Assembly (NCBI RefSeq): GCF_042100115.1
Contig: NC_091275.1
Coordinates: forward strand, 1,984,001 to 2,048,000
Reading direction: 5' to 3'
Origin: Alternaria dauci
Taxonomy: Eukaryota; Ascomycota; Dothideomycetes; Pleosporales; Pleosporaceae
DNA length: 64,000 nt
Position numbers and translations under genes: made by a program. Position 1 is the stretch's first letter. Every line of letters begins with the position of its first letter. Shown here in pieces: positions 34,782 through 45,217 of this stretch. Below the pieces are notes generated by a model. The model made no database searches, was not told the DNA's origin, and saw only the letters and a program-made list of their open reading frames with translations.

Positions 34782-36131
34782 TTAAACAGCAAACGGGTCG
34801 TCCATGGATTGCCCTTTGGTGACACGCCACAGTTGGATCGGGGTCGAAGTTGGATAAAACGGCCCTTCCTGTTGATGTTCAGGTACCGGTGGGCAATTGA
34901 CCTGCTCGAAACTGAAACGGTTCCGCTCTACCCCACAAAAGTCAGCAACAACTCACCCAATGTCGTAATATGGCCAGGAAAACAAGACGCGGAGAGACCC
35001 ACTACACGCGTTCAAAAAAGTCTCGAACGTCTGCTCGTTGCGAATCGTCGCAGAAATTAAGACTTCGAGTGCCGGGTTGATGTCAAAGAATTCTCTTAAG
35101 GTCGAGACCAGACGCGGTATGACGGACTTGTCGTATGTCTGCGACACTGTTAAACCCACTTCTCCACGACGACGCAACGGCTATGCAATGGCGATGGCTT
35201 ACGACGTCTGCTCCCATCACAATATCAGGCACTTCCATGCCATAGTCCTCGGAAAATGTCGACGCATCAACCGGATAGCCCCACTTTAACGCCGCTGTCC
35301 GCACCTGGACCTGAGACTTGTCATCGACGTCGAGTCCGTTGAGAAAGAGATTGGTTTTGATGGCGTCGACAACGGCCTCGTCACCATCTGTGGCAACGAC
35401 GCCAGCAGCTCCCAGGTGCTTTGCGCAAAGTATTGACAACATGCCAGTTCCCGCGCCAAGTTCAAACAGTCTCTTCCCGTGTACGGATGATCGGCCAGCT
35501 TCGGACGCAAGATGCGATCCGAGCAGCAACGCGGCTTCCCAGGTCCTGAGACCCGTGGTTCCAGACGATGAGATGACGGATCGCGCTTCAAGTAGCGTCA
35601 CTGCCCGCTCGTGCGATGTGCTGTCGTCATGTAGTTGCTCAGGGTAAGAGTACGTCACAAATGCTTTTTGCTGAGCCGCGTCGGCTTCGGAGGGCAGATC
35701 AGCAATAAGCAGAGTAGTCATCGCTTCCATAATATCATCTGAGATTTCCTACAAACAGAAGGAAAACAAAGGTCAGCACATGCTGGAATGTGTCTTCGCC
35801 ACTGAAAGAAGACTATTGCGACTTGAAGTATGGCTGAGCTACAGTGGGAATAGAGCAATGACGAAGAAATAGGAGACCGTACATCCTCCTCCGGGTCAGT
35901 GATCGACCTCTCGAGTTTTGCTACAAGCTGTTTTAGTGTCCTCAGCTGGTAGCGTTCCGGAGGTGGCGAGGCGATGTTGGCTGTATCGAACAGATTCTCA
36001 AACAGCCATGCCTGTACTTCCGGGGCTTTCAACGTAGCATCATCTGGCCACTTGAGATTGTGAGGCTCTACCAGCTGGAAATACTGGCGTTGCAGTACGC
36101 GCAAGTGCGAGAGATTGCGAGGGCCGTCCAT
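34782..36131 (-). CDS. EFM3: EEF2 lysine methyltransferase-like, EFM3/FAM86 family
   Basis: Exons 36131-35883, 35748-35203, 35138-35003 and 34927-34782 give 358 residues. The N-terminal part (LQRQYFQLVEPHNLKWP) matches the FAM86 region. A class-I SAM-dependent methyltransferase domain follows, with motif I FELGAGTGMLSILCA, the acidic-loop residue in VVATDGDEAVV, and the post-I VMGADVTYD. The C-terminus QLWRVTKGQ is typical of the family. Yeast Efm3 and human EEF2KMT trimethylate a lysine of elongation factor 2 in the cytosol. The last intron (34928-35002) uses a GTGGGT donor; it is required to join NAC to NRFSFEQVN in frame. The gene is divergent from eS24, 394 bp away, a pairing of two translation genes. 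Confidence 0.88.
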
Positions 36132-36525
36132 GGTGATGGAAGCAGTTTAGTTCGAAACCGTATCTCCAAAATCTGCCAAGCGCTCCGATGTCTCTAGTGA
36201 TCCAGCTTAACTTTTGGCGAAAGTGACGATGTTCAGGTTCAACGCTGCTGCTTGATGAGAGAGGAGGGGAGGGAGGGCGGTTTCTGAATTCGTGCTTACC
36301 TAATTCTGCAGCGGGGCGCCTTGGCAGTCTAAGCGAGCAGACGCACCGCCGACCGCCGACACGACGAACGCAAATTCGACATCTCCATCTTGCCGCCAGC
36401 TAACCACAGGTAATCGACAACAGCAAGATCGATCTCTGTCCAGTACGTTCACTGCCGACCCAGCTCGCCGTGTCGCTCTTGTCAACTCCGTCTAATTGCC
36501 GCGCTGCAGGTCGAATCTTCCCAAC
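36132..36525. promoter_or_regulatory. Divergent control region, EFM3-like / eS24
   Basis: 394 bp between two start codons on opposite strands. The part before eS24 is rich in C/A and pyrimidine runs, as usual for ribosomal protein leaders. No specific site was identified. Confidence 0.45.
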
Positions 36526-37080
36526 ATGGCCGACTCTCAAGTTACTCTGCGCACGCGCAAGTTCATCCGCAACCCCCTCCTCGGACGTCGTCAGATGGTC
36601 GTGTAAGTGCAGGAGCTGCCGGGCACGCAATTGCGGAGGATTGAGTCTGACGGGATTAATACAGCGACGTCCTCCACCCCAACCGCGCGAACGTTTCCAA
36701 GGACGAGCTCCGTGGCAAGCTCGCTGAGCTGTACAAGGCCAAGAAGGACGATGTCTCCGTCTTCGGTTTCAAGACACACTTCGGTGGCGGCAAGAGCACC
36801 GGCTTCGCTCTCATCTACGACAGCGCCGAGGCCATGAAGAAGTTCGAGCCCCGCTACAGGCTAGTACGCTACGGCATGGCCACCAAGGTCGAGAAGGCCA
36901 GCAGGCAGCAGCGTACGTGTCCCCTGCATCCACAACTACTGCTGCGGCTATGGCGATGGATACGGATCATGGCACACAACACATACTGACTGGACAACAG
37001 GCAAGCAGCGCAAGAACAGGATGAAGGAGTTCCGGGGCACAGCCAAGACCAAGGGTGGTGCGAAGAAGGAGAAGAAATAA
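36526..37080 (+). CDS. RPS24: 40S ribosomal protein eS24
   Basis: Exons 36526-36602, 36665-36912 and 37001-37080 (introns 62 and 88 nt) give 134 residues, the usual length. The sequence follows eS24 throughout: [63 protein letters not shown], and a Lys/Arg-rich end ([25 protein letters not shown]). It is part of the small ribosomal subunit and takes part in pre-18S maturation. Codon use is strongly biased, as in a highly expressed gene. Confidence 0.98.
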
Positions 37081-37501
37081 GCGGGTGCACACTGATGATG
37101 ACTACGAAGGTCATGGCTGGAGTCGATTGGCGGTTTCTCTACAACTACTGGTTCGCCTGGTTCTTCATCACGGTGGATACGGAGTTGCTTCTGCGGGCAT
37201 CGGCATGTATATCTACGAGCGCCTGAAAAACTCTTGCGGATGGGAACGACAAGACGGATGGCGTTTGAGATCAAAGGTCTGCTAACCATCAATGCATATC
37301 ATGGACTTTACGATCCTCCAATGATTTTGCCACTCACTCCGAGATTTCGAACGTTTTCTCCGGTCACACTATCATACCATCTCGTGCATGCTTACAGGGA
37401 GGGGACAGCCCTGAGAGATCAGTCCCTTTACCTTTGGATTTGATGCAATATTTCACGATAATGTTGGTGTAGGTTTACATTCTGTTTTGCGTAATCACTA
37501 G
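37081..37501. other. Convergent 3' region, nothing recognised
   Basis: Lies between eS24 (plus) and the small membrane protein (minus). No gene or repeat was recognised. Confidence 0.5.
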
Positions 37502-37909
37502 TCAAACCGTCGCCTTCTTCGCCTCCGCAGTATCCACCTCTGTTGACCCAGTTCCTACAGGCCGCCCATTCTTTTCCCTCGCTGCCCTCCACTCCCTCTC
37601 TCTGACTTCTTTGGTACTTAGAATAGCCCTTGCATTTCTCTCCAGCCCTTCGTCCCTTTCGCTTCCCAACCCCTGAAACCCATGAGTGACTCCTACTCCA
37701 ACATCCGCAGCGACCTGTGCTTCTAGATTCCGTTGTCGCGCACGCAACTGCTTAAGTCGACTGGTAGAGGAAGAAGGCGCGCGTGAACGCAGCATGAAGG
37801 AGGGGTTCGGGGACATGAGGCAATACCAGAACACATAGCAGACTATTAAGCCAAAGAGGACAACGAGGCCGACAGTCAGGCCGATCGTTGCGCCGGAGGA
37901 CAATCTCAT
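37502..37909 (-). CDS. Small single-pass membrane protein, unknown
   Basis: Single exon from ATG 37909, 135 residues. One hydrophobic segment at about residues 9-31 (IGLTVGLVVLFGLIVCYVFWYCL) is followed by a basic flank (LRSRAPSSSTSRLKQLRARQR) and a charged, probably helical tail to the C-terminus (LSTKEVREREWRAAREKNG). The topology suggests N-out/C-in by the positive-inside rule. I recognise no family, but the codon use and the clean TM-plus-basic-flank arrangement argue for a real gene. No signal for mitochondrial or ER location can be decided. Confidence 0.65.
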   Translation of the reverse strand: MRLSSGATIGLTVGLVVLFGLIVCYVFWYCLMSPNPSFMLRSRAPSSSTSRLKQLRARQRNLEAQVAADVGVGVTHGFQGLGSERDEGLERNARAILSTKEVREREWRAAREKNGRPVGTGSTEVDTAEAKKATV

Positions 37910-38443
37910 TATTTGGAAGGAGAGTTGTTCAGAGACCGTGGGTTCTTTGGCAGAGGTACTCTGACGGTAGTAAGCGTAATGTTTGGGTCGCTGTGTGAGA
38001 TCAAGCTAGTTTCAACGGCGCTGTAGGACTATATAGCCTCTCGCGGCAAATGGAGAAAGTGGCAGAAGGCAGAGCATGAAGATTCCGAGGTTCTTGTATA
38101 CCGAGCTTCGCTAATATTCAATGCATTGTATCGTTCAGCGAACTGCCACGATGCATACATGTGAGTCTCACGCTCGAACACATCACTGTTTTCGCTGTGC
38201 GGGTAGTTGTGGCATTTGAGTCCTTTCAGTCAGCATGTCGAACAAGCACATTGTCAAGGACCTCTTCATCACAGGCTAATGGTCATGGACAACAAGACTG
38301 CATGGAGACTGCATTCAGTCGCACGCCGTCAAACAACGATTACTGTGATCGTTTGGATTACTACTCTTCCTATTCAATACAAATGCGTGGTTGCCCAAGT
38401 GATGCTCTGCCACTTGTCGACTGACAATTGATTGCGCCGATTA
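37910..38443. other. Intergenic stretch, nothing recognised
   Basis: Holds the promoter of the small membrane protein and the 3' end of the sorting nexin gene. No gene, repeat or RNA was recognised. Confidence 0.5.
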
Positions 38444-40646
38444 TTACTGCTCCCGTGCTTCAAAGTCCTCAGGTTGCCTTGGGTATTCTTCTGAGGACTG
38501 TGGCGCAATATTCTCGACTTCGGCCTTGGCTTCCTCCCAAGCGGCCTTGTTCCGTTTTGCCCAATCGATGTGACATTGAGCAAATTCCATCTGTGGTTGT
38601 TAGCACGAGTTTAAGGAAAGAGATTGACATTCCAACATACCATGTAACGTCGTAGATCATCCTCCTTCTCGCTCTGGAATCTCCGCAGATCCCTCATCAC
38701 GCCTGCACTTGCGTCTTTGGTATCTTTCTCGGCGACAGTCAGCGCTTGTTCGAGCTGCGGCTTTGTTAGCGTCTCCAATTCTCTTCATATCCATCATCTG
38801 AGACATACCTGGACCATACTATCCCTTGTCTTGCCGATCTGATCTCTCCGTGTCTTTTCAGGGTCTACATCTGCCATGCCTCTAAAGGCGTGTGTGATGG
38901 ATCCAAAGAGCTTGTTGGTGACAAAGTTCCCGCTAGCAGTTTTCTTGTGCGGGCTGCTAGGTGGTGAATGGCTATCAGGTGCGCCCTGTGCACTAGATGG
39001 TGTGTCGCCATGTGTGGGTGGGAAGTCCGAATCAATAGACGCTCTATCTTCCTCTGATCTCCGATGTTGCTCTGCGTCGCCGCTACTGCGCTGTGAGCTA
39101 TTCGATGCGGCGCGACTTCGCGGGGGCTGATGACCGACGCCACTTAGATGTTGTTCCAGCCGCTTCGATTCTGCTTCACTACGTTCGAGCGATTCGAGTA
39201 GACTACGCTTCTTCTCCAGTTCATCCTTGGTCATATCCTCCTGTATCCGCTTGAGCACCCGGTATCTTAATGTAGAACGTACGACGCCGGCGAACTGTGC
39301 ACTCTCACGCATGGGCTCAGAGAAGCCTGCGCTGAGCGAGGAAGAGAGTTCGGTCGTGGCGATATACGTGGAATCAACGGCTTGCCCCGTCTTTTCTATG
39401 GCCGCGGCAAGAGACTGGGTCTGTTCGGAAAGCGAGAAGGCATTGAAGCGAGCGCCCAGATCCGCCATGTCCTCTCCCCAGTTTCCAAGATGCATGAGCA
39501 AGCGTCTGTTGACCTTCTCCATTGGTCCCTGCAGCAGGTGCTCCAAGTCTTTCGACGAGTTTTCGAAGCTAACAAAGTATGGATCTAGCTCTTCTTCTGA
39601 CATGTCCCGCGTCTCGGGAGGGAAGCGACCGAAGATTGCAGGGCCTGGTGTTGTGTGCGCGGCTGCTGACGGCATGGCTGCATTGTTGGCTGGCGATACT
39701 GGCGTACCAGAGCTGGATGTCGCGCCGCCTGACTTCAACTTGGCGGAAGACGAGGGAACTGGAAGGTAACTGTGCGCTTGGGTAGGATTCGCAGGGTCGA
39801 GCGGAGGTGCCTTGAGAATCTGCTTGGGTATAGTAGAGACAGGCGGGCTAGTGAGTACGTCGTTCTATCGAAACATGTTAGTTTGGTGGGACAAACGGTC
39901 AGGGACTGGACGGGCCTACCCAGCTTGTGTATGGGTCGAGGAATCTCCAGAAAACACCGTCTTGGAGAATATCTTTCATCTTCCTGCACCTGTTTAAGAA
40001 GACAGCCAACATGCGCTTCCGCAGTTCTATAATGCCAGCGTCCTCCTTTGCCTTTGTCGGTTTCGCGGCGTAGTCGGCCATGGTATGCTTCTCGGGTATC
40101 GGCGGTACGATGAGGGTTGGGTGCAGCCTGACCAGCTCGGCGCGTAACGAGGCGAACTCGGAGTATCTGCGCTTCACTTCAAGGCCCTGCAAGTGTTAAT
40201 CTCATGCTGTTTCCGGCTGCGAACCTCACGTACACCGCAATTGATGGTGTACTGTATGTAGTTCACCCCGTCCTTCCCCGCGCTCGTGATCAATATCAGT
40301 TGGTCTGGGTGCTCGTACAGCCACTGTTCGACGCGCGCATCATAGCCACCCTTCTTGGGCGCCTTGGAATCGGCGTGCTCCTGCTGGTCCTCGTCGTAGT
40401 CGACGCTGTCCATGTCCCGCTGGGAGACATACTCGGGCGACTCTTGTGCGGGGGACGAGGCCTCCGAGGGCGGAGTCGCGGGACGGTACGGGACTTTATC
40501 ATGTCAGCGGACGGTGCGGGCGACTGCTTCAGAGGGTCTGTAGAAGCCTTACGGGCAGCAGGCGAAGCCAAACCGGGGATATCGGACGTGTTGGAATCGT
40601 GGCGGGCAAAGGATCCATACGGATTGTTGTCCTCGTCGTCCCACAT
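38444..40646 (-). CDS. SNX41: Sorting nexin Snx41/Atg20 (PX-BAR)
   Basis: Six exons (40646-40553, 40493-40234, 40186-39920, 39864-38809, 38754-38641, 38590-38444; introns 47-59 nt) give 645 residues. It starts MWDDEDNNPYGSF, as usual for filamentous-fungal Snx41/Atg20. The PX domain (about 85-210) has the PI3P-binding RRYSEFASLR and PPIPEKHTM; the C-terminal BAR-like coiled coil starts near residue 270 and is interrupted by a Ser/Pro-rich insert (SRAASNSSQRSSGD...). The family sorts cargo on endosomes and serves selective autophagy with Atg24. Two junctions need care. Intron 1 (40494-40552) has a GTAAGG donor and AAAG acceptor and is needed to enter the PX frame. At intron 2 the GTACGT donor gives NCG|GLEVKRRYSEF, which fits the family better than reading on. 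Confidence 0.9.
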
Positions 40647-41033
40647 GTCGCTGGTGGTGTTTTTGTTCTTGTAGTGGTAGTCGTCGCGCTCACTGCAGGG
40701 AAACAATAGTGGCTCGTGTATTCAAGCGAGCGGATTTGAGTTGCAGCAAGAGCGGATCTAGTGTTGTGCGGCTTGGGCATCTTGAAGCTCCAGGCTCTCA
40801 CGGCAGCGGCAGTGACGTTGCGCTTGGTCCAAGCTCACCCTGTCAGTCCGCGACCAGCGCCACACGAACTTCAATTGTCTAGCAAACTCACACACTTCAT
40901 GCGTGCCCACGCAACAGCGTCTATCTACTCTTCATACCATATCACCATGCGCATTGTATTGCTGTGCTCTACCGTGGCATTTGCTACTAGACTAACCCCC
41001 GTTATGAAAACCTCCAACCTGAGCTAGTCAATT
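40647..41033. other. Promoter side of SNX41, nothing further recognised
   Basis: 387 bp between the sorting-nexin start codon and the end of the permease gene on the same strand. Confidence 0.5.
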
Positions 41034-42905
41034 TCAGACCTTGTCCTCTTTACCACCAGCGACGTAATGCTGCGTTGCATCGACTTCCTCGCCCTCTAGG
41101 ACGCCCGTAATTGTGGCGATGTTCTCGTGGTCGAAAAACCCTTCATTGGCCGCTAGTCCTTCAAATGCCAACTCCCTCTCCGCACCCGTCGGCAATATCT
41201 GTACCGGCCAAATGAGACAGAAGATGTAATAAACCAAGCCTCCCATCAAAAACGATAGTATGAAGCCAAGCTTGTACATGTTTTTGCTGGCCTCGGCTAC
41301 TGAATCGGGATTCAAAGACCCCGCAACACCGTGCACAGTGAACCCAACTCCGGCAGCCCAGGCAGCCAGCATGCGCAGATTCCAGCCTTTATAGTACACG
41401 TACGGACTTCCAGGTGAAGAGGTGTACAACGAGGGCACGTGGAAATTGCCTTTTCGAACGAGCCAATAGTCGACAACCATACAAGCGCATATTGGCATCA
41501 AGAACACGGTGTACGATCCGAGAAAAGTCAAAAACGATGTAGCCGAGGCGATGATTTTCCATGGAACGAGTAGAGGCGCGAGGACCGCACAAAGCACTTG
41601 GCCTCGGACAATAGTCAACCAACGAGGGAAGATTCCTGTAAGATCGGCGCCAACAGGGAGTGAGTTGCTTCCAGCGTTGGTGACGAGCACAGCAAGCATC
41701 ATGCCGAAAGATGCAAACACCATTCCTGCCCGAGCTCCAGGGGACCAATACTGGTCCAATATGGCTCCATAAAGATCCCAAACATTCCAGTAGCTTTTGC
41801 CGAGGACTTGTGTTGCGGCCGCAGTCGTCGCGGTACTCAAGAACATGACCAGAACTTTGCTGAGAAGGATACCGATACCCTGGCTCCAAGTCACGTCGCT
41901 GTAAGAATGTCCGTACCGCGCTATGTCAGGTTGATTGATGAGCACCGGTGCCAGAGCACCCATGACAGAGTTGATGGCTTGAATCATAGGCCAGATGAGA
42001 TCCGAGCCCGAAAGCTGTGTCTGTTTGGTCGTATACGTGAAGCTTCCGATCTTGCCTCCATTGGCACTGATCACCCACCTACAGATGTGAAGATACGAAG
42101 TCAGTGTATGTCTCACATACATTTAGTACAGTCACAACTTACCCTAAAACGCCGAAGAGCGCGATTGTGGTATAGACAGCTTTTACTACGAAGAGATGTC
42201 GCAGTACCGTTGGATGAATGAACATGACCGGCATTTGTACCTGTCGAAATCAGCATGCTTCCTACAGAAAGTATGGAGGGTGCTCACCATCCAAAACAAG
42301 AAGAAGCTCAACAGGTCTCTACTTGTGATTCCCGCACTCTCTGGAAGATGGTTTGGAATGTTGTTGTACCCGTTTCCAAAAATACCGCGCATGAAGACCG
42401 ACGTAATGCGCCCTCCGTAGTACGTCTGGGTCGCGAAGTAGATGATCGCGACTACAGCTCGTACCAGAATATACAAACTGGCTCCTCTCACACCAGCGGC
42501 CGCACGTACGTAGACGGGGAAGCCGATGAAGTACTTGATAGCGCCACGACTATTGAGCACAACCAGGATAGTGAGAATGGCTGAACCGATTACCGCTGCG
42601 ATCATGCCGTGCCACCAGAGAAGACCGATCGAGACTAGAGATGCACCAAGGTTGTATGAGGAGGGACTGAATGTCATGGTCAAGTAGTAGGCAAAGTAGT
42701 GTTGCCATCTCCATTTCCTGTCCACTGCATTCTGTCAGTCGCAAGTCTCATCAAGTTGGGAGGTACCGTCTAGCTTACCCGGTGGACTGGGGAGGAGATC
42801 TTGGTTGTATCGCACTTCTCCATGATCGCTTGTAGTTTGCAATGTCTCCTTGAAAGACTTTGGAGAACTGAATGCTTTTCTGCTTTGCTGTAGAAAACGC
42901 GACAT
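41034..42905 (-). CDS. NCS1-family permease (allantoin/uracil/nucleobase type)
   Basis: Exons 42905-42779, 42724-42288, 42240-42143 and 42078-41034 (introns 54, 47 and 64 nt) give 568 residues. The NCS1 start is typical: YNQDLLPSPP, then WRWQHYFAYYLTMTFSPSSYNLGASLV in the first helix, later NQPDIARY, TNAGSNSLPVGADLTGIFPRW and MPICACMVVDYWLVRKG. About 12 membrane helices are expected. Fungal NCS1 (Fur-like) permeases are H+-coupled importers of uracil, allantoin, uric acid, cytosine or hydantoin-like compounds at the plasma membrane; the substrate cannot be read here. Its neighbours, an allantoinase-like and an amidase gene, suggest a cyclic ureide. Five HGATAR sites lie 195-345 bp upstream. 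Confidence 0.93.
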
Positions 42906-43473
42906 TGTACTCAAAGGGGAACTACCTCCAGATTGAGATCAGTCTGGCCGTCCATCTCGCACGAAGTTCCAGAGCATATAAGCCTGTTCATTGTCGATAC
43001 AGATTGCATATCTTGTCACAATGTTAGCCAAGCCGTCCTATCAGTCAGGCACCTTTTCACACCGGAATCTAGGGTGTTGGAAAGACGGCATAGAATTCGG
43101 TTGATAAGGCGATAAAGCGTCGGGATGAAAGAAGCCGATTGATAGGGCAGGCATCGACTAGCTCCGATAAGGGTTAGCGCGGTGTGCATCTCCCAGAAGG
43201 ACCTCGCGAGGCTGGTGTTTCGCGTCGCGTCGCGACGCGACAGAGATAGTGTATGTGCGCCATGGATGCGTGATCGCAAGCAATTCTAGCACGTCATTGT
43301 GCGTTCCGCGACATACGTTTGTTTTCCTTGCCTTCAGCCCAAAGTATCGGTACTGTCGGAGACGCCAGCTTGGAACAATGGCATCACTGCACTCCCTGGT
43401 CTTTGGGTTTACAAGAGCTGTACATGGAAGTCGTATCATCAAGCTCATTTCATTGATGCGCTCATGCTAAGTT
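42906..43473. promoter_or_regulatory. Permease control region with GATA-site cluster
   Basis: Five HGATAR motifs stand within 150 bp: TGATAA 43102-43107, CGATAA 43110-43115, TGATAG 43140-43145, CGATAA 43165-43170 and AGATAG 43244-43249. This motif is bound by AreA/NIT2-type GATA factors under nitrogen limitation. Two GC-rich palindromes follow (43202-43211 and 43224-43241). The stretch also holds the 3' end of the allantoinase-like gene. Confidence 0.6.
43224..43241. promoter_or_regulatory. 18-bp perfect palindrome in the permease promoter
   Basis: GTCGCGTCGCGACGCGAC is a perfect inverted repeat, with the 10-bp palindrome CCTCGCGAGG at 43202-43211 beside it. Inverted CG-rich half-sites are typical of dimeric Zn2Cys6 regulators, such as pathway-specific activators of purine genes. 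The binding protein is inference. Confidence 0.4.
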
Positions 43474-44613
43474 CTACGACCCACCCGTCTTCGATCCGGG
43501 CTTGTACGGAAAAGTCTGGCGGTAGTGATTTGCAATATCCCTGCGAGTCGCGACCCAGACGCCTTCCTTCTCCGAGATATACTTCATGAAGTTCCTCAGA
43601 CTCTCCGATCTCCCCGGCTTACCAGCTATCCTGGAGTGCAGAGGAATCGTCATCATCTTACCGCCCTCTCTGTACAAGCAGTCGAATGTGTCTTTGAGAT
43701 ACTGCTCATAGACGGCGCCAGCTGAGCTCACGAAGCCCGGAAGCATGTGGAACTTTCCATCGTTACCTATACCGCCATGTTAATTTGGAACAACCACCGT
43801 TGGGCATGGGGCAGTGCTTACAATCGTAGTTGTACGGCATCATCAACAGACCCTCCTTCTCTGCATCAGGTAGCTCCTTCTCCCATGGCAAGTCAATCCA
43901 GTATGGCGAGTCTTCGTTGTACACTTCTGATGTGTATAGCATCTTATGGCCCATCTCCTTCCACATAATAGGAAGCAGACTAGCGGTGTTTGGGGTTCCT
44001 CTCCCAAAGTACGCTCCTACTGGAAATTCGCCTATAGTTGCATCAGTCCCATACATGTTCGGCATTGGGCGAAACATACCAGTTGCTGCCTCCAATGCTT
44101 TACATGTTTTCTTGATATACGCTTTATCATCTTCAAGCGAATAGTCCCAAATATCAAGCCATCGGTATCCATGAGCACCAATTTCATGGCCGTCTCTTAC
44201 ACATGCCTTTGCGAACGTTGGGTTCCTCTCCATGGCAACAGCGATGGCCCAAAGAGTCATGTTCCAGCCGAATTCCTTCATCAGGCGAAGTATCCGCCAA
44301 GCACCGCACCGGCTGCCATACTCGTAGTCTTGCTCGCCGTTCAAGTGGCGCTGTTCCCTACCGCCGCCAGAAGGACCCTTCTCCCACAGGTAGGGCTCAC
44401 TGGTACCATCGCCATCCAGTGGGTTGCGCTCGCCGCCTTCCTCGTAGTTCAACACAAAGGAGACTGCAATGCGGGCGCCGTTTGGCCATTGTGCATCGTG
44501 GCCATATTCGCCAAAACCTGAAAGAATGCTCAGTATATGCCAGAACGCACGCTGTATGGGCTCGCACCTTCAAAATCTCTGGGGAGTTGGAGGGATTCCT
44601 CGACGTGAACCAT
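43474..44613 (-). CDS. PuuE-like allantoinase / polysaccharide-deacetylase-fold amidohydrolase
   Basis: Exons 44613-44568, 44517-43822 and 43766-43474 (introns 50 and 55 nt) give 344 residues. Landmarks: YGHDAQWPNGARIAVSFVLNYEEGGERNPLDGDG, YEYGSRCGAWRILRLMKEFG, and GHEIGAHGYRWLDIW. These are characteristic of PuuE, a NodB-fold enzyme without the metal triad of chitin deacetylases that opens the hydantoin ring of allantoin in bacteria; related fungal enzymes exist. No signal peptide is present, so it is cytosolic and not a wall chitin deacetylase, although databases may label it so. It is divergent from an amidase gene and next to an NCS1 permease. The likely reaction is hydrolysis of a cyclic ureide such as allantoin; the exact substrate is inferred. 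Confidence 0.87.
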
Positions 44614-45217
44614 GGCTGACAGATTCTTGATGCAGTGGTAAAGCCTGATACTAAGACTCAAGCATGAATATATGCTCAGAGTATATCAATGTTCGAGAGT
44701 GGTATCAAAGTATCAAATGTTTCAAGATCCACTCCACACTACTCTCCCGAATTGATATCGCGCCATCCTGACTGCATTCTCAGTGAGCTTCCATTCGCCT
44801 ATCAATTACCTATCAACAACGGTTTCCTGATTAGAATGCAATCGAGACATTGTTAGGTAAGGCAAGCGCTGTTGGCGGTGTCTCTGATCGGAAGCGGCCA
44901 TTCCGACGACGATAAAAAAGGCGTCCCACCAACCCCGCTTTGCCCTTATCGTCCCTCCCATCTTCGGCAACCCACGCTAACAACGCTCAACACGGCCGAG
45001 ATTATCGTAAACATGTATTATCGGTATTTGGAGATGCTAGATCATGTGTCACGACTTTTTACGCTCCGACATCTGGTCGCTGGCCCACAATGGGTTTGCA
45101 CGCCTTCGATACCAGAAGGGATAAACAGGTCCTCGAGACTGTTAGCTATCTTGCGAGTTATTGGCGTATACAATTGAACCTCACTAAGCATTTCAATTCC
45201 CTCTCCTCTTACACAAT
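44614..45217. promoter_or_regulatory. Divergent control region with seven GATA sites
   Basis: 604 bp between the allantoinase-like and amidase start codons. HGATAR motifs stand at 44799-44804 and 44810-44815 (TGATAG, minus), 44910-44915 (CGATAA, plus), 44946-44951, 45002-45007 and 45018-45023 (CGATAA, minus) and 45146-45151 (AGATAG, minus). Chance expectation for both strands is about two. Closely spaced pairs are what AreA/NIT2 binds best. Co-regulation of both genes by nitrogen source is inferred. Confidence 0.6.

Noticed and set aside
34928..35002. Apparent early stop after FLNACSGS in the methyltransferase gene
   Set aside because: Explained by an intron with a GTGGGT donor and a GCTGAC branch; splicing restores the conserved C-terminus, so the gene is not broken.
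43474..44613. Secreted chitin deacetylase
   Set aside because: The NodB fold could suggest it, but there is no signal peptide and the specific motifs (NYEEGGERNPLDGDG, YEYGSRCGAWR, GHEIGAHGYRW) are those of PuuE-type allantoinases.
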